Positions 28,553 through 36,634 of a DNA stretch of 64,000 nucleotides are shown here, one piece after another. Source of the DNA: DASRFA01 sp035651755 (GTDB lineage: Bacteria; Desulfobacterota; Binatia; UBA12015). Position 1 is the first letter of the stretch, and every line of letters starts with the position of its first letter. The stretch covers positions 310,001 through 374,000 of the forward strand of contig DASRFA010000013.1 in the NCBI GenBank assembly GCA_035651755.1. Reading direction: 5' to 3'. Under the pieces are notes generated by a model. That model ran no database searches, was not told the origin of the DNA, and was given only the letters and a program-made list of their open reading frames with translations. Made by a program: the position numbers and the translations under genes.

Positions 28553-29109
28553 CGGTTGCCTCGAATCCAGGCGCGTGCGGCCGCGAGGAGCTCGACGCGG
28601 TCGATGCGCGCGCCGCCGCTCGTGAAGGACGCGACGCCGGGCGGCGCGTAGGGCGCGAGCGCGAGCACGCGGCCGACGTCGCCGGCGAGCGCGGCCCGCG
28701 AGCGCGCGCCGCGGCGATGGCCGGCGTGGCTCGAGAGGAAGTCCTGCCACGTCGCGCCGTGGAGGCCGGCCACGCGGCTGCCGAAGCGGACGAGCGCGAC
28801 CCGTCGCAGGAGCTCGGAGATCGCCGTGGCGAGACCGTGCAGGTCGAGCGGTCGGCGGGCGAGGGCGTCGAGCTCGCGCAGCGCGCGCCGCGCGACGCTC
28901 GCGCGCCGCCGTCGCCACGCGATCGCCGCGACCGCGACGCTCGCGAGGAGAACGGCCGCGACGATCCACCAGCCCGGCGCGGGCGGCCACCAGCCGATCG
29001 CGTCGGGGAGGTGCAGGCCACGGAGGCCAGCGAGCGCATCGCCGCCGGCCGCCTGCGGCAGTCCGGCGGGCATTCCGTTCGGCATTCCGTTGGGAGAGAG
29101 CGCGTTCAT
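28549..29109 (-). CDS. DUF4381-type membrane protein of the moxR-bat operon
   Basis: 186 residues from ATG 29109. The N-terminus repeats NGMP and is followed by PDAIGWWPPAPGWWIVAAVLL, the Trp/Pro-rich lead into a single membrane helix that is typical of DUF4381 proteins beside bat genes. The cytoplasmic part holds RALRELDALARR, LLRRVALVRFGSRVAGLHGATWQDFL and a C-terminal helix. ATGA overlaps on both sides (29106-29109 and 28549-28552) lock it into the operon. Its biochemical role is unknown. The position between DUF58 and batA is the conserved one. Confidence 0.8.
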   Translation of the reverse strand: MNALSPNGMPNGMPAGLPQAAGGDALAGLRGLHLPDAIGWWPPAPGWWIVAAVLLASVAVAAIAWRRRRASVARRALRELDALARRPLDLHGLATAISELLRRVALVRFGSRVAGLHGATWQDFLSSHAGHRRGARSRAALAGDVGRVLALAPYAPPGVASFTSGGARIDRVELLAAARAWIRGNR

Positions 29110-30086
29110 GCGTGTGCCCTCGACGGCGTGCGTGCCCCGAAGGCGCGCGCGAAGCGGTCGGCGCGCAGCACCTCGGCGCAGTCCTCGCCCGTGCGGAGCG
29201 GGAGGAGCGCGATGCGCCGGCGTCGGCAGAGATCGGCGAGCCGGTCGCGCCGGGCGGCGAAGCGGGCCGCGTACTCCGCGCGCCACCGGCGGTCGCCGGT
29301 GAAGACGGACGCGACCCGGCGGCCATCGCTCACGCGATACGCGCCGTCGGGCGGCGCATCCGCCTCGAGCGCGTCGTAGACGAGGATGCAGCCGACCTCG
29401 CAACGCGCCGCGAGACGCGAGAGCGCGCGCTCGGCGTCCTCGTCGAGATCGGCGAAGTCGCTGACGATCACCACGAGCGTGCCCGGTCGCTGCACCCGCC
29501 GGATGCGCTCGAGCGCGCCGGCGAGCGAGGGCGGCGCGGCGTCGCCGGACGCGACGCACGGCGCTTCGTGCGACGCGGGCTCGAGGCCTTCGCTGGTCGC
29601 GTCGCCGAGCGCGCGCAGGAACGCGAGCAAGCGGCCGCGGCTCCGCTGCGGCGCGATCTCGCGGCAGCCGTTCGCGGTGATCACCATCCCGCCGACGCGG
29701 TCGCCGCCGTCGCGCGCCGCCCATGCGAGCGTTGCGGCGGCGCGCGCCGCCTGGACCGACTTGAAGGCGTCGCGCGTCCCGAAGCGCATGCCCGGGCGCT
29801 GGTCGACGACGAGCAGCACCGGCCGCTCGCGCTCCTCGTGGAAGAGCTTCGTGTGGACCCGGCCGGTGCGCGCGGTGACGCGCCAGTCGATCGTGCGCAG
29901 GTCGTCGCCGGGCTGGTAGATGCGCGCCTCGTCGAACTCGAGACCTCGACCGCGGAACGTCGACTCGTAGCCGCCGGAGCCGAGCGTCCGGACGCGGGCG
30001 CGCGGCCGCAGGTGGACGTGCGCCGCCCGCCCGCGCTGCTTCACGAGCTCGTCGACGGTCGCGGTGATGCCGTAGCGATCGTGCAT
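29106..30086 (-). CDS. DUF58 domain protein (vWA-like partner of MoxR)
   Basis: 326 residues from ATG 30086, 15 bases after the moxR stop. The DUF58 signature GRGLEFDEARIYQPGDDLRTIDWRVTART-type block is present: FDEARIYQPGDDLRTIDW at about 50-67, then a vWA-like fold with LLVVDQRPGMRFGT in which the MIDAS serines are not conserved. No membrane segment is seen, unlike some longer DUF58 proteins. DUF58 proteins next to MoxR ATPases are believed to be chaperone substrates or adaptors that deliver metal or fold vWA partners. It is the second gene of the operon. Confidence 0.88.
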   Translation of the reverse strand: MHDRYGITATVDELVKQRGRAAHVHLRPRARVRTLGSGGYESTFRGRGLEFDEARIYQPGDDLRTIDWRVTARTGRVHTKLFHEERERPVLLVVDQRPGMRFGTRDAFKSVQAARAAATLAWAARDGGDRVGGMVITANGCREIAPQRSRGRLLAFLRALGDATSEGLEPASHEAPCVASGDAAPPSLAGALERIRRVQRPGTLVVIVSDFADLDEDAERALSRLAARCEVGCILVYDALEADAPPDGAYRVSDGRRVASVFTGDRRWRAEYAARFAARRDRLADLCRRRRIALLPLRTGEDCAEVLRADRFARAFGARTPSRAHA

Positions 30087-30101
30087 GGTCGCCGTCCGAC
30101 G

Positions 30102-31103
30102 TCAGGCGAGCGGCACGCGCTCGAGGAGCGCGTCCAGGAAGCGATCGGGCGTGAGGCCGTCGGCCTCGGCCTCGAAGGTCAGAAGGATGCGATGGCGGAG
30201 CACGTCCTTCGCGACCGCGTGCACGTCCTCGGGCGCGACGAACTCGGCGCCGCGGAGCCAGGCGTGCGCGCGCGCGCAGCGCTCGAGTGCGATGGTGCCG
30301 CGCGGGCTCGCGCCGCAGCGGACGACGTGGGCGAGGTCCGCGCCCCAGACGCGCGGCGCGCGCGTCGCGACGACGAGCTGGACGACGTACTCCTCGAGAG
30401 CGGGCGACAGGTACAGGTCCAGCACCTCGCGCCGGGCGGCGAAGATCGTCGACTGGGAGATCGTCGCGAGCGGCGGCGCCTCGTCGCCGCGCGCCTCGCG
30501 CCGTACGAGCGCCAGGATCTTCCGCTCGGACTCGACCGTCGGGTAGTCGATGCGCGCGTGCATGAGGAAGCGGTCGAGCTGCGCTTCGGGCAGGGGGTAC
30601 GTGCCCTCCTGCTCGAGCGGGTTCTGGGTCGCCATGACGAGGAAGAGCCGCGGAAGCGGATACGTCCGCCGGCCGACCGTCACCTGGCGCTCGGCCATCG
30701 CCTCGAGCAGCGCCGACTGCACCTTCGCCGGAGCGCGGTTGATCTCGTCGGCGAGGACGAGGTTGTGGAACACCGGTCCGGGCTGGAACGCGAAGCTGCC
30801 GTCCTCGGGCCGGTAGACGTCGGTGCCCGTCAAGTCCGCGGGCAGGAGATCCGGCGTGAACTGGATGCGGTGGTCGTCGCCTTCGATCGCACGCGCGAGC
30901 GCGCGCACGGCCTTCGTCTTCGCGAGGCCGGGCGCGCCCTCGACGAGGAGGTGGCCGTCGGCCAGGAGCGCGATCAGGAGCCTCTCGACGAGCGCCTCCT
31001 GACCGAGGATGCAGGCGTTCAGGTGGTCGCGCAGGCGCGCGAAGTGCGGATGCGCGCGGGTCGCGTCCGCGGGAAATTGGGCGACCGGATCGGTCGTGGG
31101 CAT
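30102..31103 (-). CDS. MoxR-family AAA+ ATPase
   Basis: 333 residues, a normal MoxR length. Walker A is GAPGLAKTKAV, Walker B is LVLADEINRAPAK, sensor 1 is LFLVMATQNPLEQEGTYPLPEAQLDRF, in part, and the C-terminal lid holds RGTIALERCARAHAW. The family is a chaperone-like ATPase that usually acts with vWA-domain proteins. It heads the operon moxR-DUF58-DUF4381-batA-batBC-batD, read leftwards from about 31130. The 220 bases upstream show no clear promoter match but contain the divergent start region for the small secreted protein at 31327. Confidence 0.93.
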   Translation of the reverse strand: MPTTDPVAQFPADATRAHPHFARLRDHLNACILGQEALVERLLIALLADGHLLVEGAPGLAKTKAVRALARAIEGDDHRIQFTPDLLPADLTGTDVYRPEDGSFAFQPGPVFHNLVLADEINRAPAKVQSALLEAMAERQVTVGRRTYPLPRLFLVMATQNPLEQEGTYPLPEAQLDRFLMHARIDYPTVESERKILALVRREARGDEAPPLATISQSTIFAARREVLDLYLSPALEEYVVQLVVATRAPRVWGADLAHVVRCGASPRGTIALERCARAHAWLRGAEFVAPEDVHAVAKDVLRHRILLTFEAEADGLTPDRFLDALLERVPLA

Positions 31104-31326
31104 CGTCTCTCCTCCTTGGGGCGGGCCGACCTTCGCGGATCCCGCCGTGTTCGCGTGGGAGAGACGCTGGCGCGTCGCGGAAGCACCTTTCCGGCAGATG
31201 AACTTCCGTTCATGTCGCCGGAGGGCGTCGGAGGACGCTCGGGCGCGTGCGATGTGCGCGACCCCGGCCGCGGGCCCATCCTAGAAGCGCGCCGCGAGGG
31301 TATCCTGGCCGGCAGGAGGGAGCTCC

Positions 31327-31611
31327 ATGAGGACCAGGACGATCGCCATCGCGGCGGCAGCAGCCGCCTTTGCCGTCTCCGCATCCGCGTACGCAGCGCC
31401 GTCGATGCGCATGAGCCGGGAGGAGCGCGCGCTGGCGGAAGCCCGCGAAGACGTGACCGCTCAGGCCAGCATGACGAAGGGCGCGGCGCAGCAGAGCTTC
31501 GAGCTCGAGCGGCGCCGGCTGGATGACCTGATCAGCGATCTCGAGGCGGGACGGCGCGTCCCCGCCTGGGAGATCGATCGGGCGCTCGACGAGGCGCGCA
31601 CCGCGCCGTGA
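31327..31611 (+). CDS. Small secreted protein of unknown function
   Basis: 94 residues from ATG 31327, with a strong AGGAGGG-type binding site (around 31314-31320). The signal peptide (about 1-23) ends ASAYA. The mature part of about 70 residues is charged and helical (MSREERALAEAREDVTAQAS, FELERRRLDDLISDLEAGR), resembling a short coiled coil. It has no cysteines. The stop TGA is directly followed by the stop of the convergent gene (TGATCA at 31609-31614). I do not recognise the family. Confidence 0.65.
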   Translation: MRTRTIAIAAAAAAFAVSASAYAAPSMRMSREERALAEAREDVTAQASMTKGAAQQSFELERRRLDDLISDLEAGRRVPAWEIDRALDEARTAP

Positions 31612-31932
31612 TCACGCGCTGCGCGAAGCGCTGAGGCAGCTCGCCGCTGCGACCGCGCGGCCGCGCGAGGCGGCGCGCTCGCACGCGGCGAGCGCTTCGC
31701 GCGCCTCCTTCAAGCGCCCGAGCGCCAGCTCGCGGTCGCCGCGACGGAGCGCTTCCGCAGCCGACCGCATGAGCGACTCGTAGCGCGGGCACGCGGCCGC
31801 GACGACGAGGGCCGTTCCTTCCGGCGCGACCGCCACGACCGATTCGGCGCTCGCGGACGGGGCGAACGCGCACGGTGCAGCGAGCGCGACGACCGCCGAG
31901 CCGATCGCGATCCCGCGGGCAAAGCTTCGCAT
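31612..31932 (-). CDS. Small secreted protein of unknown function
   Basis: 106 residues from ATG 31932. A signal peptide ending in PSASA is followed by a short mature protein with a repeated helical pattern (LMRSAAEALRRGDRELALGR and LKEAREALAACERAAS) resembling a single TPR-like hairpin. Three cysteines lie in the mature part. It converges on the gene at 31327-31611, with the two stop codons touching. Coding is supported by the signal peptide and codon bias; the function is unknown. Confidence 0.55.
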   Translation of the reverse strand: MRSFARGIAIGSAVVALAAPCAFAPSASAESVVAVAPEGTALVVAAACPRYESLMRSAAEALRRGDRELALGRLKEAREALAACERAASRGRAVAAASCLSASRSA

Positions 31933-32209
31933 GGCGCGACCGCACCGCAAGCGGGGTGCCGGGGACCGCGATCGGCTCGCGGCCGAGAAACCCGCGTGGT
32001 TCTCGCGTGCTGCGGCATCGGCGCCGGACGCTCGATGCCGCCGGTGTGGGCACTGCCCGGGATTCGAGCAGCGGGCCGCCCGCGATCCGGGCAATTCGGC
32101 GTGCGCGACCGCGGCGCCCGGAAGGCGGCGCGCTGGCGACAGGTCGCGAGGCATGACATCGACGGCAGCGGGGCGGCGCGTCGGATCGCCGGCCGGCAAG
32201 GAGGCCGAA

Positions 32210-32818
32210 ATGCTGAAGCTCCACTTCCACCCGTTCTCGACCTACTCGCGAAGGGTGCGGATGGCGCTCATCGAGAAGCGCATTTCGTGCGAGCTGGTCG
32301 AGGTCGACATGGCGAAGGGCGCGCATCGCACGCCCGAGTACCGCGCGCTGAACCCCTACGGGCGCGTTCCGACGCTGCAAGAGAACGGCTTCGTCCTCTA
32401 CGAATCGACCGCGATCCTCGAGTACCTCGAGGCGACGCACCCGACGCCGCCGCTGGTGCCCGCCGACCCGCAGGGGCGCGCGCACGTCGCGATGCACATG
32501 AAGCTCTGCGACCTCCAGCTCGCGCGCCAGACGGGCACGATCATCTTCCCCAAGCGCTTCCTGCCGAAGGAGCGCTGGGACGATGCCGCGATGGCGCAGG
32601 CGAAGAAGGAGATCGAGAAGCACCTCGAGATCGTCGAGGCGCAGGTCGCGGGAAAGGAATGGATGGTGGGCGATCGCTACTCGCTCGTCGAGGTCTGCTA
32701 CACGCCGTTCGTCCAGTTCCTGCCGCTCATGGAGGTGACGCCGCCGCCCGGCGTCGCGTCGTGGGTCGAGCGCATGCTCGCGCGGCCGTCGGCGAAGGAG
32801 ACGGCGCCGGCGGTGTGA
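32210..32818 (+). CDS. Glutathione S-transferase-family protein
   Basis: 202 residues from ATG 32210, with a near-perfect AAGGAGG binding site 6 bases upstream. The thioredoxin-like N-domain has LKLHFHPFSTYSRRVRMAL, where the Ser/Tyr cluster is the usual activating position, then NPYGRVPTLQENGFVLYEST with the cis-Pro and the ES glutathione contact. The helical C-domain has a YSLVEVCYTPF capping motif. It resembles Beta/Theta-like or maleylacetoacetate-isomerase-like GSTs. Substrate unknown; a role in detoxification or ring-fission chemistry is plausible. It is transcribed alone. Confidence 0.88.
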   Translation: MLKLHFHPFSTYSRRVRMALIEKRISCELVEVDMAKGAHRTPEYRALNPYGRVPTLQENGFVLYESTAILEYLEATHPTPPLVPADPQGRAHVAMHMKLCDLQLARQTGTIIFPKRFLPKERWDDAAMAQAKKEIEKHLEIVEAQVAGKEWMVGDRYSLVEVCYTPFVQFLPLMEVTPPPGVASWVERMLARPSAKETAPAV

Positions 32819-33047
32819 ATCGTGCGGCGCTGCCGGCTCGCGCGGGCCCGCCGCAGGTGCCGAGTGCCGGGCGAGTGGGCTTTCGACCCGCCCGTCGAGG
32901 TCGTGGCCGCGGGCGCGGCTCGCCGCGCGGCGCTCGGGCAGCATGGTAGGACCCGTAGGTGCAACAGTAGAACCACGTGTTGGCGGTGTGACGAAAGGGA
33001 GCCACAAAGAAGCAGCATCGAACGTTGGGGCTACGGAGGAGAATGCG

Positions 33048-33515
33048 ATGAAGCGATTCGTCGGAAGTCTCGCCGTCCTTGCCCTCTTGACGCTGACGGC
33101 GCATGGCGCCGTCGCCGCCGCGTGCGATCCGGACGGGGTCGATGCGCAGGCCATCGCGGATGCGCGTGCCGACGCCGCCGCGCAATGCGACTGCGCGACC
33201 GCCGAGAACCACGGCTCCTACGTGAGCTGCGTGGCGGGGGTCCTCAACGCGCGCGTCAAGAACAATCAGCTTGCGCCCAGCTGCAAGGGCGCGATCCAGC
33301 GGTGCGCCGCGCGGTCGACGTGCGGGAAGCCCGGCTTCGTCACCTGCTGCCGCACGAGCGCAAAGGGCGCGACGAAGTGCTCGACGAAGCGCGACGCCGA
33401 CCACTGCACGCCTCCGTCGGGCGGCTCGGCGTGCGTCGGCGGCTTCTCGAGCTGCTGCGACGCCTGCACCGCCACCGGCTGCGCCCCGACCCCCACCCCG
33501 GCCCCGACGCCGTAA
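33048..33515 (+). CDS. Secreted cysteine-rich protein with TPTP tail
   Basis: 155 residues from ATG 33048, with GGAGGA just upstream. The signal peptide (about 1-24) ends AVAA. The mature protein has 16 cysteines, several in CC or CxC pairs (QCDCAT, FVTCC, SSCCDACTATGC), so it should be heavily disulfide-bonded outside the cytoplasm. The last residues are a Pro/Thr linker (PTPTPAPTP) at which the gene stops, as if a further domain had been lost. I do not recognise a named domain. A Cys-rich repeat pseudogene lies at 37981-38441. Confidence 0.7.
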   Translation: MKRFVGSLAVLALLTLTAHGAVAAACDPDGVDAQAIADARADAAAQCDCATAENHGSYVSCVAGVLNARVKNNQLAPSCKGAIQRCAARSTCGKPGFVTCCRTSAKGATKCSTKRDADHCTPPSGGSACVGGFSSCCDACTATGCAPTPTPAPTP

Positions 33516-33762
33516 GCGGCCGGGGCATCGCCGACCGCGGCGACCGACAGCATCGCCCGCGCTCCAGCGCTCTCCGGATCGGGCGCGGGAGTGAACGAGC
33601 GATGCGGCTGGCGCCGACCCACGGAGCCGTGTGGCGCGGGCAAGCGACGTCCGGTCGAACGACCGTGACGGAGCGCCCGCCCACACGGCTGGGGCGGCCT
33701 CCGCGCGAGCGACGCGGCTACGAGCGACGGTCGATCGCCGTCACCCGTGCGGAACGCGCGCG

Positions 33763-34863
33763 TCAGGCACCGATGCGACGGACGATCTTTCGCTTCGTCG
33801 CGTTGATCTCCTTCAGATCCACGATCGCGGCTTCGGCGATGTCGTCGCCCACCATGCGGTCGCTCTCGGCGGCGAGCTCGTCCATGTCGACCCACATCGC
33901 GTAGCTCGCGCGCGTGCGGTCGGTGATGACGCCGGCCTTGAGGAGAGTCTTGACGAGCGTCCGGAAGACGTTCGTCGACTCCTTCATGAGCCGGCGGCGG
34001 TCCTCGTCGCCGAAGGCTTCCATGACCGCGCTTCGGACCCACTGCCACTCGAGCCCGAACCGCGGGTAGATCGTGCGCTTCTGCTCGGCGTTCACGAGGT
34101 TGAAGAGCAGCAGGTTGAAGCACTCGAGGGCCCAGTCCTCGACGGCGTCGTGCTCCGCAGCCTCGAGGCCCGGCATCGTCGCGTGCGCCCAGATCTTTCC
34201 GAACTTGTGGTGGAAGGCCTCGTCCGTCATCACGAGCTGGCACAGCCGTCGGAGGGTCGGGTCGAGAGCGACCTTGTGCAGCGTCGTGAACGCGCCCATC
34301 GCGACGCCCTCGACGAGCATCTGCATGCCGACGATCTTCTTGTACACGACCGGCGTCGCGACGAGCTCGTTCAGCAGGTTCCCGATCGTGTCGCCGACGG
34401 GATAGATCTCGCCGCCGAAGCGCGAGCGCGCATAGAGCGAGAAGGCGTGCACGTGGCGCGCCTCCTCCCGCACCTGGTTCGCGGCGTACTCCTGGGCGCC
34501 GGGATCGAGGAAGATCTCGCACAGGCTCGCCGACAGGCTGAGCGCTCCTTGCTCGCCGTGCAGCAGGTTCGACGTCGTCCAGCGCGCGCTCTCGTTCACG
34601 AAGTCGATGCGCTGGCGCTCGTCGAGACGGTCCCACACCGCGGTGTGCGACTCGACCACGAAGTCCTCCGGCAGGAGCGCCTCGCCCGCCTTCGGCGGGG
34701 TGACGAGGTCGATGTAGTCGCGGTCCTCGGGGTTCCAGAAGTGCTCCTCGGTGCGCGCGATGATCTCCTCGAAGTGCGGAGACCGGCGCGCGTAGCGGCC
34801 GACCTCCATCATCGCGGGGAAGTCGTCGCGCGAGACCGTTTGATACGCGGGGTCGAAAGCCAT
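33763..34863 (-). CDS. Ferritin-like diiron protein (AurF/R2-like oxygenase candidate)
   Basis: 366 residues from ATG 34863, with GGAGGAA upstream. Helical throughout. Diiron-type ligand motifs appear in the expected order: a Glu in LLHGEQGALS, EEARHVHAF (ExxH), a Glu in MLVEGVAMGAF and TDEAFHHKFG (DExxHH). This is the four-helix-bundle set of ferritin-like oxygenases such as AurF and R2-like proteins. Probable substrate classes are aromatic amines, fatty acids or hydrocarbons, but none can be chosen. An ACCGACCG inverted repeat 30 bases upstream (34893-34910) suggests control by a TetR-type repressor. It is divergent from a CoA-transferase gene. Confidence 0.8.
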   Translation of the reverse strand: MAFDPAYQTVSRDDFPAMMEVGRYARRSPHFEEIIARTEEHFWNPEDRDYIDLVTPPKAGEALLPEDFVVESHTAVWDRLDERQRIDFVNESARWTTSNLLHGEQGALSLSASLCEIFLDPGAQEYAANQVREEARHVHAFSLYARSRFGGEIYPVGDTIGNLLNELVATPVVYKKIVGMQMLVEGVAMGAFTTLHKVALDPTLRRLCQLVMTDEAFHHKFGKIWAHATMPGLEAAEHDAVEDWALECFNLLLFNLVNAEQKRTIYPRFGLEWQWVRSAVMEAFGDEDRRRLMKESTNVFRTLVKTLLKAGVITDRTRASYAMWVDMDELAAESDRMVGDDIAEAAIVDLKEINATKRKIVRRIGA

Positions 34864-34892
34864 GAGCGTTCCTCCGCAGCCCGAGCGGCTGG

Positions 34893-34910
34893 ACCGACCG
34901 TCCGGTCGGT
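34893..34910. promoter_or_regulatory. TetR-type operator candidate (8-2-8 inverted repeat)
   Basis: ACCGACCG-TC-CGGTCGGT is a perfect 8-base inverted repeat with a 2-base centre, 30 bases upstream of the start codon of the diiron protein gene. The size and the ACCGACCG/CGGTCGGT arms are like operators of TetR-family repressors. No TetR gene is in the window, so the regulator would be encoded elsewhere. Confidence 0.6.
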
Positions 34911-35044
34911 TGCGAGTCTCCTGTGTAGAGGGCGAGCGCGCTCGAAACAAGCCGGGGCGCCGCCGCGCGCGTTCGAGGTTCGCGAGGCGCGACGCGATTC
35001 GCCGCGCGGCTCGCGTGCGCCGCCGTCGCCGCCGATCTTGCGGA

Positions 35045-35058
35045 ACGCCGACCGGCGT
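35045..35058. promoter_or_regulatory. 6-2-6 inverted repeat before the CoA-transferase gene
   Basis: ACGCCG-AC-CGGCGT is a perfect inverted repeat ending 17 bases before the CoA-transferase start codon. It could be an operator or a short hairpin near the ribosome binding site. In this GC-rich sequence a 6-base match may be chance. Confidence 0.3.
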
Positions 35059-35075
35059 GGGAGTCCAGCCAGCCT

Positions 35076-36494
35076 ATGGCCAGCAAGCAGATCTGCGAGA
35101 CGGCGATCGAGGCCGTCGCCGATGTTCCGGACGGCGCCTCCCTCCTCGTTCACAGCTTCGGACCGCCCCAGGCGTGGCCGACCGACTGCCTGCACGCGCT
35201 CGCGGAGCGCGGCGTCCGCGACCTCACGGTCGTCTGCAACACGCCGGCGGGCGGACCGACGTCGCTGAACGTCCTGGCCGCGAAGAAGCAGATCCGGAAG
35301 CTCGTCTGCAGCTTCATCTCGAATCCCGCGATGGCGACCGAGATCTCGGAGCTCGTCAGGGCGGGCGAGATCGAGGTCGAGATGGTGCCGCAGGGAACGC
35401 TCATCGAGCGCGTCCGCGCCGGGGGAGCCGGCCTCGCCGGCTTCTTCACGCCGACGGGCGTCGGCACCGCGGTCGCCGAGGGGAAGGAGGTGCGCGAGTT
35501 CGGCGGCCGTCCGTACGTGTTCGAGCGCGCGATCCGCGCCGACTACGCGCTCCTCCAGGCCGACCGCGCCGACCGGGTCGGCAACGTCACGTATCGGCGC
35601 GGCGCCCGGAACTTCGGGCCGGCGATGGCGATGGCCGCGCGCACGACGATCGCCGAGGTGAAGGAGGTCGTCGACGTCGGGGCGCTCGATCCGGAGGAAG
35701 TCGTCACGCCCGGCATCTTCGTCGACCGCATCGTCGAGACGACGACCCATCTCGACGTCGGCGTGCTGCGCCAGATCCTGTCCCTGGTCGGGCGCGTGAA
35801 CAACATGGAGGGGCGCTCGGTGCGCGAGGGCGGGCCGGTCGGGCTCCCCGCGGACCTCATGGCGATGAAGGCGGCGTCGCTCCTCCGCGAGGGCGAGTAC
35901 GTGAACCTCGGGATCGGACTTCCGACGCTGGTCTCGAACTACGTCGCCGGGCGGAACGTCACGCTCCACGCGGAGAACGGCATCCTCGGCTACGGTCCGT
36001 TCCCCGAGGAAGGCGCCGAGGACGTCGACCTCTACAACGCGAGCGGCCAGCTCGTGACGCCGCTCGCGGAGACGTCGTACTTCGATTCGACGACGTCGTT
36101 CGCGATGGCGCGCACCGGCCGCGTGTCGACCGTGATCCTGGGCGGGTTCCAGGTCGCGCAGAACGGCGACCTCGCGAACTGGACGATCCCCGGGCAGACC
36201 GGCGGCGGGATCGGCGGCGCGATGGACCTGGCAGCCGGCGGCGCGCGCGTGATCGCGCTCCTCTACCAGCTCGAGCGCAGCGGCCGCTCGAAGCTCGTCG
36301 AGAAGCTCGAGTACCCGCCGACGGCGCTCCGCTGCGTCAAGTCGGTCGTCAGCGACCTCGCGTGGATCGACGTCGACGACCGCGGGTTCCTGCTGCGCGA
36401 GCTTGCACCCGGCCTCACGGTGGACGACGTGAAGTCCGCGACCGGTGCGCCGCTCCGGGTCGCGAGCGACGTGCGCGAGATGACGTTCGACTGA
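35076..36494 (+). CDS. Succinyl-CoA:3-ketoacid CoA-transferase, fused A and B subunits
   Basis: 472 residues, so subunits A and B are joined in one chain as in mitochondrial SCOT. The A part (about 1-240) has LTVVCNTPAGGPTSL and the CoA-binding GGAGLAGFFTPTGVGT. The B part (about 260-472) has GEYVNLGIGLPTLVSNY and HAENGILGYGP, whose Glu is the catalytic residue that forms the thioester, and GQTGGGIGGAMDLAAGG. It transfers CoA from succinyl-CoA to a 3-keto acid such as acetoacetate, which a thiolase can then split. It is divergent from the diiron protein gene and may share its control region. Confidence 0.92.
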   Translation: MASKQICETAIEAVADVPDGASLLVHSFGPPQAWPTDCLHALAERGVRDLTVVCNTPAGGPTSLNVLAAKKQIRKLVCSFISNPAMATEISELVRAGEIEVEMVPQGTLIERVRAGGAGLAGFFTPTGVGTAVAEGKEVREFGGRPYVFERAIRADYALLQADRADRVGNVTYRRGARNFGPAMAMAARTTIAEVKEVVDVGALDPEEVVTPGIFVDRIVETTTHLDVGVLRQILSLVGRVNNMEGRSVREGGPVGLPADLMAMKAASLLREGEYVNLGIGLPTLVSNYVAGRNVTLHAENGILGYGPFPEEGAEDVDLYNASGQLVTPLAETSYFDSTTSFAMARTGRVSTVILGGFQVAQNGDLANWTIPGQTGGGIGGAMDLAAGGARVIALLYQLERSGRSKLVEKLEYPPTALRCVKSVVSDLAWIDVDDRGFLLRELAPGLTVDDVKSATGAPLRVASDVREMTFD

Positions 36495-36634
36495 GCGCCT
36501 CGGCCGGCGCGCCTGCGGCTTCGCAGCAGCCGCCGTGCGATCCGTTCGGGAACTGCTGGGGCCCGCCCGCCTAGCTTCTCCCCCTGGGTCGTCGACACCG
36601 CGGTCGTAAGGAGCATCGTCGCCCGGAGGCGCCG

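Noticed and set aside
36495..36574. Peptide-like end reading PPCDPFGNCWGPPA after the CoA-transferase
   Set aside because: It has no start codon after the CoA-transferase stop and no ribosome binding site; too short to support.
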